A stretch of DNA of 64,000 nt from Alcaligenaceae bacterium (GCA_013416485.1 JACCEO010000001.1:186001-250000); one strand, 5' to 3'; counted from the stretch's first letter, positions 27,122-36,574 are shown. The notes: generated from the letters alone by a model not told the origin. Made by a program: numbers and translations.

Positions 27122-28495
27122 ATGCCGGATTTTTTATTCGTTATATCATTCTTTTTATTCCCTTGGATATTTTATTTTATACATAAGGCTGCAGATGAGC
27201 GGCTATTAAAAATTAGCATAGTCAATGTTGTATTTGTTTCCTTGATGTTGTTTTCCTATTTCGGCATCTTTCCTTTGTATTTTGGTTTAGACGAATTTAA
27301 TAATTATTTGAAGGTTGATAATAAACAAATTGTTTTTAAAATGTTTGTTATTTCGTCTTTAAATATTTTATTTTTATTGATTGGTGTTCTAATAACACGA
27401 TTTATTTTCAAAATAAAAAAAAGAAGAAATTTCTCTGGCCCAGAAAGTATAAACCGTACGCAATATATGTTGATACTTTGTCTAATTATATTGTCTGTGG
27501 TTACGCTTTCGCGTTATATATTAAAAATTGATGAGATTGCAATATTTACACTATTTGAAAACGGACATGCAGCAGCAAATATAGCTAGATCAAAAATGGG
27601 GAATGATTTTCCAGGTAGATACCATTGGTATGCTGTTTTTATTCATCAATTGTCATATTTTTCCTCTTTTATTCTATTGGCTTCCTATTTGATAAAAAGA
27701 GAAAAAACTGTACTAATTTTATTTTTTATTTCCTTTTCTATTGCTACCTTTGCCTCAATAATGGCGATAGAGAAAGGGCCAGTTGTTATTTATTTCCTAA
27801 GTTTATGCGCTGTGTGGTTTTTAGTAAAGAAAGATGGGCGAGTTCCTCTAAAATTTACAATATTTATGTTACTAGGAGTTTTCTTTCTTTTAGCGGTATT
27901 TGGTGTTTACTTTGCTGGTGCAGAAGGATTGTTTTCTGGTTTTACTGCCGTTTTTTCCAGGGCGTTTGCAAGTAGTATTTCTCCCGCTTATTTTTATTTA
28001 TTAATTTTTCCAGAATATATTGGTTTTATGTATGGTAAAACAATTTCAAATCCCGGTGGAATTTTTCCTTATGAGCCTTTCCGTTATACTATTGAGGTGA
28101 TGAACTGGGTTGTTCCTGGTCTCAAGGAAAGAGGAATTGTTGGTTCTATGCCTACGGTATTTTGGGGAGAAATTTATGTTAATTTTAATTGGTACGTAAT
28201 TCCTCTTTTTTCATTTATAACCGGAATATTCCTAGCATTGATAGATTGGTTAATAACTAAATTAAAATATAATGCAATCACAATAGCTTTTAATGTCTGG
28301 TTAATTTTGTTTTTTAAAAATCTTGCAATAACAGGTTTTAGCGGATTTGTATTTTCGGTTGATTTTTATATTGTTGGAATTGCTTTTATTGTAATTTGCT
28401 ATTTTAATTCCGAAAATAACAAAGCTGATTTTTATCAAAACTCAACGGCAGATAGCTCAGATGCAAAAAAAAGTTATACATCTATCACAAAGTGA
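27122..28495 (+). CDS. wzy: O-antigen polymerase Wzy-like
   Basis: 457 aa, extremely hydrophobic and Ile/Phe-rich, with about 11-12 predicted membrane segments and a long periplasmic loop around residues 270-350 ('SSISPAYFYLLIFPEYIGFMYG'). This is the typical layout of the oligosaccharide-repeat-unit polymerase family. As usual for Wzy there is little sequence conservation, so the call rests on topology and context (wzx, wzz, glycosyltransferases). Codon use is strongly AT-biased: the 60 bases at 27361 contain only nine G or C. The end overlaps the next gene by 35 bases. Confidence 0.8.
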   Translation: MPDFLFVISFFLFPWIFYFIHKAADERLLKISIVNVVFVSLMLFSYFGIFPLYFGLDEFNNYLKVDNKQIVFKMFVISSLNILFLLIGVLITRFIFKIKKRRNFSGPESINRTQYMLILCLIILSVVTLSRYILKIDEIAIFTLFENGHAAANIARSKMGNDFPGRYHWYAVFIHQLSYFSSFILLASYLIKREKTVLILFFISFSIATFASIMAIEKGPVVIYFLSLCAVWFLVKKDGRVPLKFTIFMLLGVFFLLAVFGVYFAGAEGLFSGFTAVFSRAFASSISPAYFYLLIFPEYIGFMYGKTISNPGGIFPYEPFRYTIEVMNWVVPGLKERGIVGSMPTVFWGEIYVNFNWYVIPLFSFITGIFLALIDWLITKLKYNAITIAFNVWLILFFKNLAITGFSGFVFSVDFYIVGIAFIVICYFNSENNKADFYQNSTADSSDAKKSYTSITK

Positions 28496-29600
28496 TATTA
28501 GATTTGATTCAAGAATTATTAAAGAGATGAGCTGTATAGCTAAATTGGGATTGTTAGTTATAGGGATCGGTGTAGATAGAGAGGTGACCATCAATGATCA
28601 GGTGACTGAGTCAAAGATTAAGGTTGTTTCTCTAAAAATTAATAGTAGATCATTCAGAAAAATACCGCGCATTGTTAGATATATTTTAACGTTCATTGAG
28701 ATGTACAGTAAGATGTTCTATCAAGGATTAAAAATTAAACCACATCTCATTCACTGCCATGACTATCACGTTCTTCCTATAGCTATATTATTAAGGATGT
28801 TTACAAAAGCAAAAGTTATATATGATGCACATGAATTAGAATCTAACACAAATGGGCTTTCTCCTTGGCTAGGGAAGATTATATTTTGGATAGAAAGGCT
28901 ATCCTGGAAGTATATTGATGAGTTGATCGTAGTTAGCCCATCCATTGAGGATTGGTATAGAAAAAATATCGGTTATAAAAGCACAACTATAATACTAAAC
29001 GCCCCGCATTTTGAAAATAATAATCATATTAAAACAAATTATCTTAGGGAGTTTTTTTCCATTCCTGAAGACTCAAAAATATTTATCTATGTTGGAATGT
29101 TGGTAAGTGGCAGAGGAATTAATCTAATTAGAGAATCATTTAAGAGCGCCGGCGTTACTGCAAGTGTTGTGTTCTTGGGTGAGGGTGAGCTAATGCCAGC
29201 ACTAAATCAAGACTCAAAAAAATTCAAAAACATATATGTGCATAAACGTGTCGCACATGATCTGGTTGTTCCGATTGTTACGTCAGCTGACTACGGACTT
29301 TGTTTAATTGAAAATGTGGCATTAAGTGATTATTATTGTTTACCAAATAAATTTTTTGAATATATTTTTGCTGGGATTCCAGTATTGGCTTCACGCTTTC
29401 CAGATATGGAGGCGATCATTGAACAGAATAATGTTGGAGTTTGCTGTGATCTTGAGTTGGATGAAATTATTAAGTCAATTAATAAAATGAATAGTATTGA
29501 TTTATGCAAAGATGTTGATTTCGAAAGCTTGAGTATATTTAGTTGGCAAGCTCAAGAACAAAAATTAAATAATTTATATATGAAGTTATTTCAAAATTAA
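28461..29600 (+). CDS. Glycosyltransferase, GT4-like
   Basis: 379 aa GT-B enzyme. An N-terminal Rossmann half ends with 'HLIHCHDYHVLPIAILL' and 'VIYDAHELE'. The C-terminal half has 'IFIYVGMLVSGRGINLI' and 'LPNKFFEYIFAGIPVLAS', where the Glu of the nucleotide-sugar EX7E-like region lies. It resembles WbpH-type transferases of Pseudomonas O-antigen loci. It adds one sugar to the growing lipid-linked repeat unit on the cytoplasmic face. Donor and acceptor are unknown. The start lies inside the wzy gene, so the two are translationally linked. Confidence 0.83.
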   Translation: MQKKVIHLSQSDIRFDSRIIKEMSCIAKLGLLVIGIGVDREVTINDQVTESKIKVVSLKINSRSFRKIPRIVRYILTFIEMYSKMFYQGLKIKPHLIHCHDYHVLPIAILLRMFTKAKVIYDAHELESNTNGLSPWLGKIIFWIERLSWKYIDELIVVSPSIEDWYRKNIGYKSTTIILNAPHFENNNHIKTNYLREFFSIPEDSKIFIYVGMLVSGRGINLIRESFKSAGVTASVVFLGEGELMPALNQDSKKFKNIYVHKRVAHDLVVPIVTSADYGLCLIENVALSDYYCLPNKFFEYIFAGIPVLASRFPDMEAIIEQNNVGVCCDLELDEIIKSINKMNSIDLCKDVDFESLSIFSWQAQEQKLNNLYMKLFQN

Positions 29601-29613
29601 GCTGAGATTAATT

Positions 29614-31428
29614 ATGCCTGGAATTTTCGGTTTTATATCAAATGAGTCTAATAAAAAAAATAATTTTAATGTTTTAGTTAACAGGTCTGAGCGTCGAGGA
29701 AAAAATTCAGGTGGACTGTTTTATTCGTCAGAAGATAAATATTTTTTAACTCGCGGCAATAAGCGATTGACACACCTTTTGGATAAGAAGGATTTCTATC
29801 AATCTAATGTAATTGTTGGATTGACTGGATTGGATGTGGAAGAGTCCATTTGCAAGGAGCCTACGGTTACTGAAAAGGTCTGTATTTTTCATGATGGAAT
29901 TATTATTAATGATAAAGAATTATTAGGCTTTTCTTTTGACCCTAATCAACCAGATGCAACCGGAAAAATATTAGCAAAAATTTCAAGTGAGTGGCTCCAG
30001 AAAAGTAATGATTTGGTAGGCTTGGCAGATAGAATTCTGAGTTTATGTAAGGGGATGCTTGCATCTACCATAATAATTCCGTCAATGGGGAAAATTTTAC
30101 TTTTCTCAAATTACGGTAATTTATATATTGGAAATCATGGCACAGGAATTTATTTCGCATCTGAACGTTATACGCTTCAAGAAATTAAGTGTGCTGACAT
30201 TCAAAAAGTTGATAATGGACTTGTTTTTGATATCCCAATTTCCCAAGAAAAAATAATAGTTAATGAGAAATTTATTTTTAAAGATAAAAAAATCTTTAAT
30301 ATAGTAAATAATGAAAGCAGAATTTTAAAATATGATAGGCCAGCTCTTAAGCGTTGTAATCGCTGCGTTTTGCCAGAAACTATGCCTTTCATAAAATTTG
30401 ATTTGAATGGAGTTTGCAACTACTGCTTGAATTATAGAATAAGAAATTCGCCGAAAACAAAAGAGGAGATTTTTAAAATTGTAGATCCTTATCGTAAAAT
30501 AAACGGGAAAGATTGTATTGTTCCATTTTCCGGAGGGCGCGATAGTTGCTATGCTTTGCACCTTATCGTTAATGAGTTGAAAATGAAGCCTATAACCTAT
30601 ACCTATGATTGGGGTATGGTTACTGATGTAGGGAGGAGAAATATAAGTGTAATGTGCGGCCACCTTGGAGTTGAAAATATTGTCGTTGCAGATGATTTTG
30701 ATATAAAACGCAAAAATATTGCGATGAATCTCAAGGCTTGGTTAAAGGCACCCAATTTGGGTATGTTAAGCATTTTAACTGCGGGTGACAAGCATTTTTT
30801 TCGACATGTGGATAAGGTAAAAAATCAAACTAATATCGATTTAAATTTATGGGGAATTAATCCACTAGAGGTTACACATTTTAAGACCGGTTTTTTGGGA
30901 ATTCCACCGGATTTTGTATCTAATAAGGTTTATACTCATGGAGCACTTAAACAGCTGCGATATCAATCAAAGAGATTGAAAGAAATGTGTAAAAGTCTCG
31001 GCTATTTTAATAGCTCCTTATGGGACACATTATCCGGTGAGTATTATAGAAGCTTTACGCGTAAGTCTGATTACTTCCACATATTCGACTATTGGCAATG
31101 GGATGAGAATGTAATTGATGATACGTTAGGTGGTTATGGCTGGGAGCGCGCTGCTGATACAACTACTACGTGGCGAATTGGCGACGGTGTCGCAGGATTT
31201 TATAATTATGTATATTACACCGTAGCTGGCTTTACCGAGCATGACACATTTAGAAGTAATCAAGTTAGAGAAGGCGCCATAACAAGAAAGCAAGCTCTTG
31301 ATTTGATTGAGGTTGAGAATGAGCCGAGATACCATAATATCGAATGGTATTTAAGGTCTCTAGGATTTTCTTTTAGAGACACCATAGAGATAGTCAATTC
31401 AATTCCAAAAATTTATCAAGCATTGTAG
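29614..31428 (+). CDS. WbpG-type sugar amidotransferase fused to a Cys-less glutaminase-like domain
   Basis: 604 aa. Residues about 1-210 look like an Ntn (class-II) glutaminase domain, but the N-terminus is Met-Pro-Gly-Ile, without the nucleophilic Cys. The rest is a WbpG-type N-acetyl-sugar amidotransferase, with paired zinc cysteines Cys248/Cys251 and Cys268/Cys271, the PP-loop SGGRDS (306-311) and the conserved C-terminal half. WbpG converts an acetamido group to acetamidino, normally with ammonia from HisH2/HisF2. Neither partner is present in the window. The ammonia source is thus unexplained. Confidence 0.82.
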   Translation: MPGIFGFISNESNKKNNFNVLVNRSERRGKNSGGLFYSSEDKYFLTRGNKRLTHLLDKKDFYQSNVIVGLTGLDVEESICKEPTVTEKVCIFHDGIIINDKELLGFSFDPNQPDATGKILAKISSEWLQKSNDLVGLADRILSLCKGMLASTIIIPSMGKILLFSNYGNLYIGNHGTGIYFASERYTLQEIKCADIQKVDNGLVFDIPISQEKIIVNEKFIFKDKKIFNIVNNESRILKYDRPALKRCNRCVLPETMPFIKFDLNGVCNYCLNYRIRNSPKTKEEIFKIVDPYRKINGKDCIVPFSGGRDSCYALHLIVNELKMKPITYTYDWGMVTDVGRRNISVMCGHLGVENIVVADDFDIKRKNIAMNLKAWLKAPNLGMLSILTAGDKHFFRHVDKVKNQTNIDLNLWGINPLEVTHFKTGFLGIPPDFVSNKVYTHGALKQLRYQSKRLKEMCKSLGYFNSSLWDTLSGEYYRSFTRKSDYFHIFDYWQWDENVIDDTLGGYGWERAADTTTTWRIGDGVAGFYNYVYYTVAGFTEHDTFRSNQVREGAITRKQALDLIEVENEPRYHNIEWYLRSLGFSFRDTIEIVNSIPKIYQAL

Positions 31429-31447
31429 TGTGTAGCGGGAAAATTTT

Positions 31448-32050
31448 ATGCGAGTGCAATATTTCATTTCAAAGATTTTGAAGAAACTTAGAGGAGCCTG
31501 TGTCAAGAATTCTGTTATAGATAGAAACTCAAAGATCAATTCTGGTAGCTTAATTGTTGATAGTGACTTTGGTAGATTCTCCTATTGTGGGTATGACTGT
31601 ACCGTCATTAACTCAGATATTGGATCGTTTTGTTCGATAGGGAGTAAGGTGTCTATAGGCAGTGACTCGCATCCTCTAAGTTTTGTATCTACCAGTCCGG
31701 TTTTTTTATCTCATCGAGATAGCTTAAAGAGAAAGTTTGCTCGACATGACTATTTGCCGAAATATAGAACAATTATTGGGCATGATGTCTGGATAGGCGA
31801 AAGTGCACATATTAAAGCTGGAGTATCTATTGGAATAGGTGCGGTGGTAGGAATGAATGCCGTTGTAACTAAGGATGTAGCTCCATACTCTGTTGTCGCT
31901 GGGAATCCGGCAAGAATTATTAAAATTCGCTTTGAGAAAGATATTGTGGATGAGTTGCTGAATTCTAAGTGGTGGGAGTTGTCAGACGAAAGGCTTCTGC
32001 AGTTAGGTGAGTATATGAATAATCCAGATTTGTTTTTATCAAAGATATAA
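31448..32050 (+). CDS. Hexapeptide-repeat acetyltransferase (CatB/antibiotic acetyltransferase-like)
   Basis: 200 aa left-handed beta-helix acyltransferase. It has the family pattern 'GSFCSIGSKVSIGSDSHPL' with the catalytic-type His in SHP, then a protruding loop (about 80-105) and 'IGHDVWIGESAHIKAGVSIGIGAVVG'. The C-terminal helical cap is present. It probably O-acetylates a sugar of the repeat unit with acetyl-CoA. It lies 19 bases after the amidotransferase gene in the AT-rich block. The acceptor is unknown. Confidence 0.83.
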   Translation: MRVQYFISKILKKLRGACVKNSVIDRNSKINSGSLIVDSDFGRFSYCGYDCTVINSDIGSFCSIGSKVSIGSDSHPLSFVSTSPVFLSHRDSLKRKFARHDYLPKYRTIIGHDVWIGESAHIKAGVSIGIGAVVGMNAVVTKDVAPYSVVAGNPARIIKIRFEKDIVDELLNSKWWELSDERLLQLGEYMNNPDLFLSKI

Positions 32051-32055
32051 GCAGT

Positions 32056-33213
32056 ATGAAAATATTACATCTATGTTTGTCGTGCGTTTACGTTGATGGC
32101 TATTCCTATCAAGAAAATGAATTGGTTGCGCAAAATGTTCGGGACGGACATGATGTGGTTGTTATTGCGTCTACCGAAACTATCGGAGTCGATAGGCAGG
32201 TAGTCTATGTAAATCCCTCTGAGTATTTAGGTACCGATAATGCCCGAGTCATAAGGTTACCTTATAGAAAAATTTGGCCTATTAAATTTCGAAAAAAAAT
32301 ACGATCTTATCAAGGACTCTATAAACAATTAGTTACAGAGAAGCCGGATTTGATTTTATTTCATGGATTATGTGCATGGGAAATTTTGACTGTTATTAAA
32401 TATAAAAAAAATAACTCCGCAGTCGAATTATTGTTTGATAGCCACACTGACTTTACGAATAGCGCCAATAGCTTAGTATCTAGATTTTTTCTTCACTATT
32501 TGTTTTATCGATCTATAGTTAAACTCTCTATTAAACACATCAAAAAAGTCTTATGTGTTTCGGTTAGTGTGATGGAATTCGCCCGTGATTTTTATGGAAT
32601 TCCGGAAGATAAAATTGAATTTTTTCCATTGGGTGGGAAAATATTTGATGATGCTGAGTATGAAGTTATTAGGAGAAAGGTCAGGAAGGAGTTGGGTGTT
32701 CTTGATCATGATCTTGTTTTTATTCAAACAGGAAAAATAAACAGTTCAAAAAAAATAATTGAGTCATTGATTTCCTTTTCCACTATTAGGGACTGCAAAC
32801 TCAATAGTCATTTTTTTATAGTTGGACATCTTTTCGAGGATGTTAAACATAAAGTGCAAAATTTCATCGCTAAGGATCCTCGAATTAAGTTTTTAGGTTG
32901 GAGGGACCCTACGGAGTTAAGAGGTTTGTTGGCTGCGGCTGATGTCTATGTTCAACCGGGTACGCAGTCAGCCACTATGCAAATGAGTTTGTGTTGTAGG
33001 TGTTTGGTAGTTTTGGACGATGTGTCAAGTCATGTGCCATTTGTTACTACCAATGGATGGTTAGTTCATACACAAGAAGATTTAGCTTTCGCATTTAATT
33101 GTATTTCTAAGGAGGCTGAAGAAGGTCTGCTTGGGACTAGGGTTTGTCAATCTGCAAAAATTGCGGGTGACCTTCTTAGTTACGAGAAGCTCGCTGCTCG
33201 ACTTTATCAGTAA
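32056..33213 (+). CDS. Glycosyltransferase, GT4-like
   Basis: 385 aa GT-B glycosyltransferase. The N-terminus 'MKILHLCLSCVYVDGYSYQE' is typical of enzymes acting on lipid-linked oligosaccharides. The C-terminal domain carries 'DLVFIQTGKINSSKKIIESL' and 'ADVYVQPGTQSATMQMSLCC', where the usual Glu-rich donor motif is partly replaced (PGTQS), as in some O-antigen transferases. It is the last gene of the AT-rich block. Composition returns to that of the flanks in the following fnlA-like gene. The linkage formed is unknown. Confidence 0.8.
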   Translation: MKILHLCLSCVYVDGYSYQENELVAQNVRDGHDVVVIASTETIGVDRQVVYVNPSEYLGTDNARVIRLPYRKIWPIKFRKKIRSYQGLYKQLVTEKPDLILFHGLCAWEILTVIKYKKNNSAVELLFDSHTDFTNSANSLVSRFFLHYLFYRSIVKLSIKHIKKVLCVSVSVMEFARDFYGIPEDKIEFFPLGGKIFDDAEYEVIRRKVRKELGVLDHDLVFIQTGKINSSKKIIESLISFSTIRDCKLNSHFFIVGHLFEDVKHKVQNFIAKDPRIKFLGWRDPTELRGLLAAADVYVQPGTQSATMQMSLCCRCLVVLDDVSSHVPFVTTNGWLVHTQEDLAFAFNCISKEAEEGLLGTRVCQSAKIAGDLLSYEKLAARLYQ

Positions 33214-33267
33214 GCTACAGCATATTCTTCTTCCAGTATGTTCGACTTTTTATGATAAAAGGCCATT

Positions 33268-34302
33268 ATGTTGAATGTAAAAATACTTTTTATCACTGGC
33301 GGTACAGGCTCTTTCGGTAACGCCGTGCTAAAACGCTTTCTCGACACTGATATAGCCGAGATCCGTATCTTCAGCCGTGATGAGAAAAAACAAGATGACA
33401 TGCGTAAGCGTTACGCTAGTGACAAACTTAAGTTCTACATCGGCGATGTGCGTGACTATCAAAGCGTCTTGAACGCTACGCGTGGCGTCGACTACATTTT
33501 CCACGCCGCCGCACTTAAGCAAGTGCCATCCTGCGAGTTTCACCCCATGGAGGCAGTGAAGACCAACATTTTAGGTACGGAAAATGTGCTTGAAGCCGCC
33601 ATTCAGAATGGTGTGCAGCGTGTAGTCTGCTTAAGTACAGACAAGGCGGTCTACCCCATTAATGCCATGGGTATCTCTAAGGCCATGATGGAAAAAGTCA
33701 TGGTAGCTAAGTCCCGTAATGTGGATGACAATAAAACAGTTATTTGTGGCACCCGCTACGGTAACGTAATGGCATCCAGGGGGTCAGTGATACCGCTGTT
33801 TATTGAACAGATACGTGCCGGTGTGCCGCTAACCATTACCGACCCCGACATGACCCGTTTCATGATGACCTTGGGTGATGCTGTGGATTTGGTCTTGTAT
33901 GCATTTGAACATGGCACCAACGGTGATATGTTTGTGCAGAAGGCGCCCGCAGCTACTGTTCTTACCTTGGCGCAGGCCTTGACTCAGCTAATGGGCAAAC
34001 CTGATCACCCTATTAACATCATTGGTACCCGTCACGGTGAAAAGCTGTACGAAGCTTTGCTTAGTCGCGAAGAAATGGCCTATGCCCAGGATAGGGGCGA
34101 TTACTACCAGATACCACCGGATTTACGTGACCTAAACTACGCTAAGTACGTCGAACAGGGTGAGAAAAAGATATCGGGTGCTGAAGATTACAATTCACAC
34201 AATACGCAGCGCTTAGATGTTCAGGGCATGCAGGATTTGCTGCTACAACTAGACTTTATGCGTGCGATTCAGCGTGGTGAACACGCGACCCCCGAGGAAT
34301 AG
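33268..34302 (+). CDS. fnlA: UDP-GlcNAc 4,6-dehydratase/5-epimerase (FnlA/WbjB/CapE)
   Basis: 344 aa extended SDR. The NAD(P) motif is GGTGSFG (residues about 11-17). The active site STDKAVYPINAMGISKAMME uses Met-xxx-Lys in place of Tyr-xxx-Lys, which is the normal FnlA/CapE signature. It makes the 4-keto intermediate for UDP-L-FucNAc. The reductase (fnlB) and epimerase (fnlC) genes follow within a few bases, so the whole pathway is present. GC content rises sharply at this gene, which marks the right edge of the AT-rich cassette. Confidence 0.93.
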   Translation: MLNVKILFITGGTGSFGNAVLKRFLDTDIAEIRIFSRDEKKQDDMRKRYASDKLKFYIGDVRDYQSVLNATRGVDYIFHAAALKQVPSCEFHPMEAVKTNILGTENVLEAAIQNGVQRVVCLSTDKAVYPINAMGISKAMMEKVMVAKSRNVDDNKTVICGTRYGNVMASRGSVIPLFIEQIRAGVPLTITDPDMTRFMMTLGDAVDLVLYAFEHGTNGDMFVQKAPAATVLTLAQALTQLMGKPDHPINIIGTRHGEKLYEALLSREEMAYAQDRGDYYQIPPDLRDLNYAKYVEQGEKKISGAEDYNSHNTQRLDVQGMQDLLLQLDFMRAIQRGEHATPEE

Positions 34303-34305
34303 TTC

Positions 34306-35433
34306 ATGAAGGTACTGGTAACTGGGGCTAACGGTTTTGTGGGCCAAAATCTGATTGCCCATTTTAAGGAGCGGGCCGACATACAGGTTTTGTCGTTCAC
34401 GCGTCAGAATTCGCTGGGCGATCTTACTGCCATGGTGGCGGAATGCGATTTTGTTTTTCACTTGGCAGGCGTTAATCGTCCACAAGACCCCCAGGAGTTT
34501 ACTGCCGGCAATGCAGACTTAACCCAAGCAGTATGTGATGCAGTCATAGCCAGCGGACGGCAGACTCCAGTGGTTTACAGTTCGTCTATACAGGCTGAAT
34601 TAGATAACCCTTACGGTGTTAGCAAGCGTCAAGCTGAAACAGCCTTGTTAGCCCTGGCGCAGCAGCATGGTTCACCCGTGTACATTTTGCGCCTGCCCAA
34701 TGTGTTTGGCAAGTGGGCGCGGCCCAACTATAACTCTGCCGTAGCAACCTTCTGCCACAATACGGTTCACGGTTTGCCTATACAAATTAATGACTCAGAT
34801 GCTGTCATTAATTTGGTCTACATAGATGATGTGGTCGCCGCGCTTATGGGCATACTAGACCAATCGCTAGGTGCCGACTCGTTTGTCCAGGTTCAGCCCC
34901 AATACAGTATTACTGTGGGTGGGCTTGCCAGTCAGCTGATGGCTTTCCGTGATAGCCGTGACAACTTAGTCACAGAAGCTGTGGGCACAGGTCTAGTGCG
35001 TGCTCTGTATTCCACCTACGTCAGTTACCTACCGCCTGAACGATTTACTTATCGGGTGGCTAAGCACGGTGATCCGCGTGGGGTGTTTGTGGAAATGTTG
35101 AAAACCTCGGATGCAGGTCAGTTTTCTTATTTCACCGCTCACCCTGGTGTTACCAGGGGTGGGCACTACCATCACTCTAAAACCGAAAAATTCTTGGTTA
35201 TTAAAGGTAAGGCATGTTTTCGTTTCCGGCACATTGTGACTGGGCAGTTCTACGAGCTATTCACTGCGGGTGAAGAACCTGAAATTGTGGAAACTGTACC
35301 TGGCTGGACCCACGATATCACCAACATGGGTGATGATGAAATGATTGTTATGCTGTGGGCTAACGAAATCTTTGATCGTGAAAAACCCGATACTTACGCT
35401 ATGTCTGTAGGCACTGGCGCAAGCGCATCATAA
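34306..35433 (+). CDS. fnlB: UDP-sugar 4-ketoreductase of the L-FucNAc pathway (FnlB/WbjC/CapF)
   Basis: 375 aa bifunctional protein. An N-terminal SDR domain (GANGFVG at residues 7-13, SSSIQAELDNPYGVSK with Tyr-xxx-Lys) is followed by a C-terminal cupin domain from about residue 250 ('GVTRGGHYHHSKTEKFLVI' with metal His). This is the CapF architecture: the cupin does the 3-epimerisation and the SDR reduces C4, giving UDP-L-PneNAc/L-talose-type product for FnlC. It is encoded 3 bases after fnlA. Confidence 0.93.
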   Translation: MKVLVTGANGFVGQNLIAHFKERADIQVLSFTRQNSLGDLTAMVAECDFVFHLAGVNRPQDPQEFTAGNADLTQAVCDAVIASGRQTPVVYSSSIQAELDNPYGVSKRQAETALLALAQQHGSPVYILRLPNVFGKWARPNYNSAVATFCHNTVHGLPIQINDSDAVINLVYIDDVVAALMGILDQSLGADSFVQVQPQYSITVGGLASQLMAFRDSRDNLVTEAVGTGLVRALYSTYVSYLPPERFTYRVAKHGDPRGVFVEMLKTSDAGQFSYFTAHPGVTRGGHYHHSKTEKFLVIKGKACFRFRHIVTGQFYELFTAGEEPEIVETVPGWTHDITNMGDDEMIVMLWANEIFDREKPDTYAMSVGTGASAS

Positions 35434-35446
35434 GCAGGATGCAAGT

Positions 35447-36574
35447 ATGAAAAAAATGAAAATAGTCACTGTTGTTGGCACCAGGCCTGAAATTATCCGC
35501 TTGTCGCGGGTGATGGCGGCCCTGGACGAACATTGTGAACATATTTTGGTGCATACCGGCCAGAATTATGATTACGAGCTGAACGAGATCTTCTTCCAGG
35601 ATCTGGGCATACGTAAACCAGATCATTTTCTATCCGCCGCAGGCGCTAGTGGTGCTGAAACCATAGGTAATGTCATCATTGCTGTGGACAAGGTGTTGGC
35701 TGAAGTTCAACCTGAAGCCTTGCTGGTATTGGGCGATACCAATAGCTGCATGGCCGTTATTCCGGCTAAACGCCGCAAAATTCCTACTTTCCACATGGAG
35801 GCGGGTAATCGCTGTTTCGATATGCGCGTTCCCGAGGAAATTAACCGGCGTATCGTTGACCACACCGCCGATATCAACCTGACCTACAGTACGATTGCAC
35901 GCGACTACCTGCTGCGTGAAGGGCTGCCGCCTGACATGGTGATAAAAACGGGCAGCCCCATGTTCGAAGTCCTTAATTACTATTTGGACGGTATCCAGGC
36001 ATCTGATGTGCTGCAGCGGGAAGGCCTAGAGGCTGGGAAGTTTTTTGTGGTTAGTGCCCATCGCGAAGAAAACGTAGATTCAGACAAGAACTTTTTGAAA
36101 CTGGTGGATGTGCTGAACGCGGTTGCAGCACACTATGACTACCCTGTCATTGTGTCTACACACCCACGTACCCAGAAAAGGGTGGATGCCATGGGAGTTA
36201 CATTCCATCCAAATGTACGTTTGCTTAAGCCTTTGGGTTTTAAGGATTACAACAAATTGCAGTTGTCGTCTAAAGCGGTGTTGTCCGATAGCGGTACCAT
36301 TAGCGAAGAATCATCTATTTTGAACTTCCCCGCCCTGAATATACGCGAAGCGCATGAACGCCCAGAAGGCATGGAAGAAGCGGTAGTCATGATGGTGGGA
36401 TTGGAAACCAACCGTGTCATGCAGGGCTTACAGGTGCTGGAAAGCCAGGGGCGGGGCGATAACCGTGACCTGCGTTTGGTGGCCGATTACAGCATGCCCA
36501 ATGTATCCCAGAAGGTGGTAAGGATCATCCACAGCTACACCGACTACGTGAACCGTATTGTCTGGAAGAAATAG
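35447..36574 (+). CDS. fnlC: Non-hydrolysing UDP-sugar 2-epimerase of the L-FucNAc pathway (FnlC/WbjD/CapG)
   Basis: 375 aa WecB-like GT-B epimerase. The N-terminus 'KIVTVVGTRPEIIRLSRVM' and the UDP-binding residues in 'SAHREENVD' and 'SDSGTISEESSILNFPALNIR' are visible. The context after fnlA/fnlB makes it the C2 epimerase that yields UDP-L-FucNAc rather than WecB or WbpI. An epimerase for the diamino uronate is otherwise missing in the window. The stop shares a base with the next gene's GTG start. Confidence 0.92.
   Translation: MKKMKIVTVVGTRPEIIRLSRVMAALDEHCEHILVHTGQNYDYELNEIFFQDLGIRKPDHFLSAAGASGAETIGNVIIAVDKVLAEVQPEALLVLGDTNSCMAVIPAKRRKIPTFHMEAGNRCFDMRVPEEINRRIVDHTADINLTYSTIARDYLLREGLPPDMVIKTGSPMFEVLNYYLDGIQASDVLQREGLEAGKFFVVSAHREENVDSDKNFLKLVDVLNAVAAHYDYPVIVSTHPRTQKRVDAMGVTFHPNVRLLKPLGFKDYNKLQLSSKAVLSDSGTISEESSILNFPALNIREAHERPEGMEEAVVMMVGLETNRVMQGLQVLESQGRGDNRDLRLVADYSMPNVSQKVVRIIHSYTDYVNRIVWKK

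Noticed and set aside
26922-27209. 95-codon plus-strand frame before wzy
   Set aside because: AT-rich low-complexity translation, no ribosome site, and it overlaps wzy in another frame.
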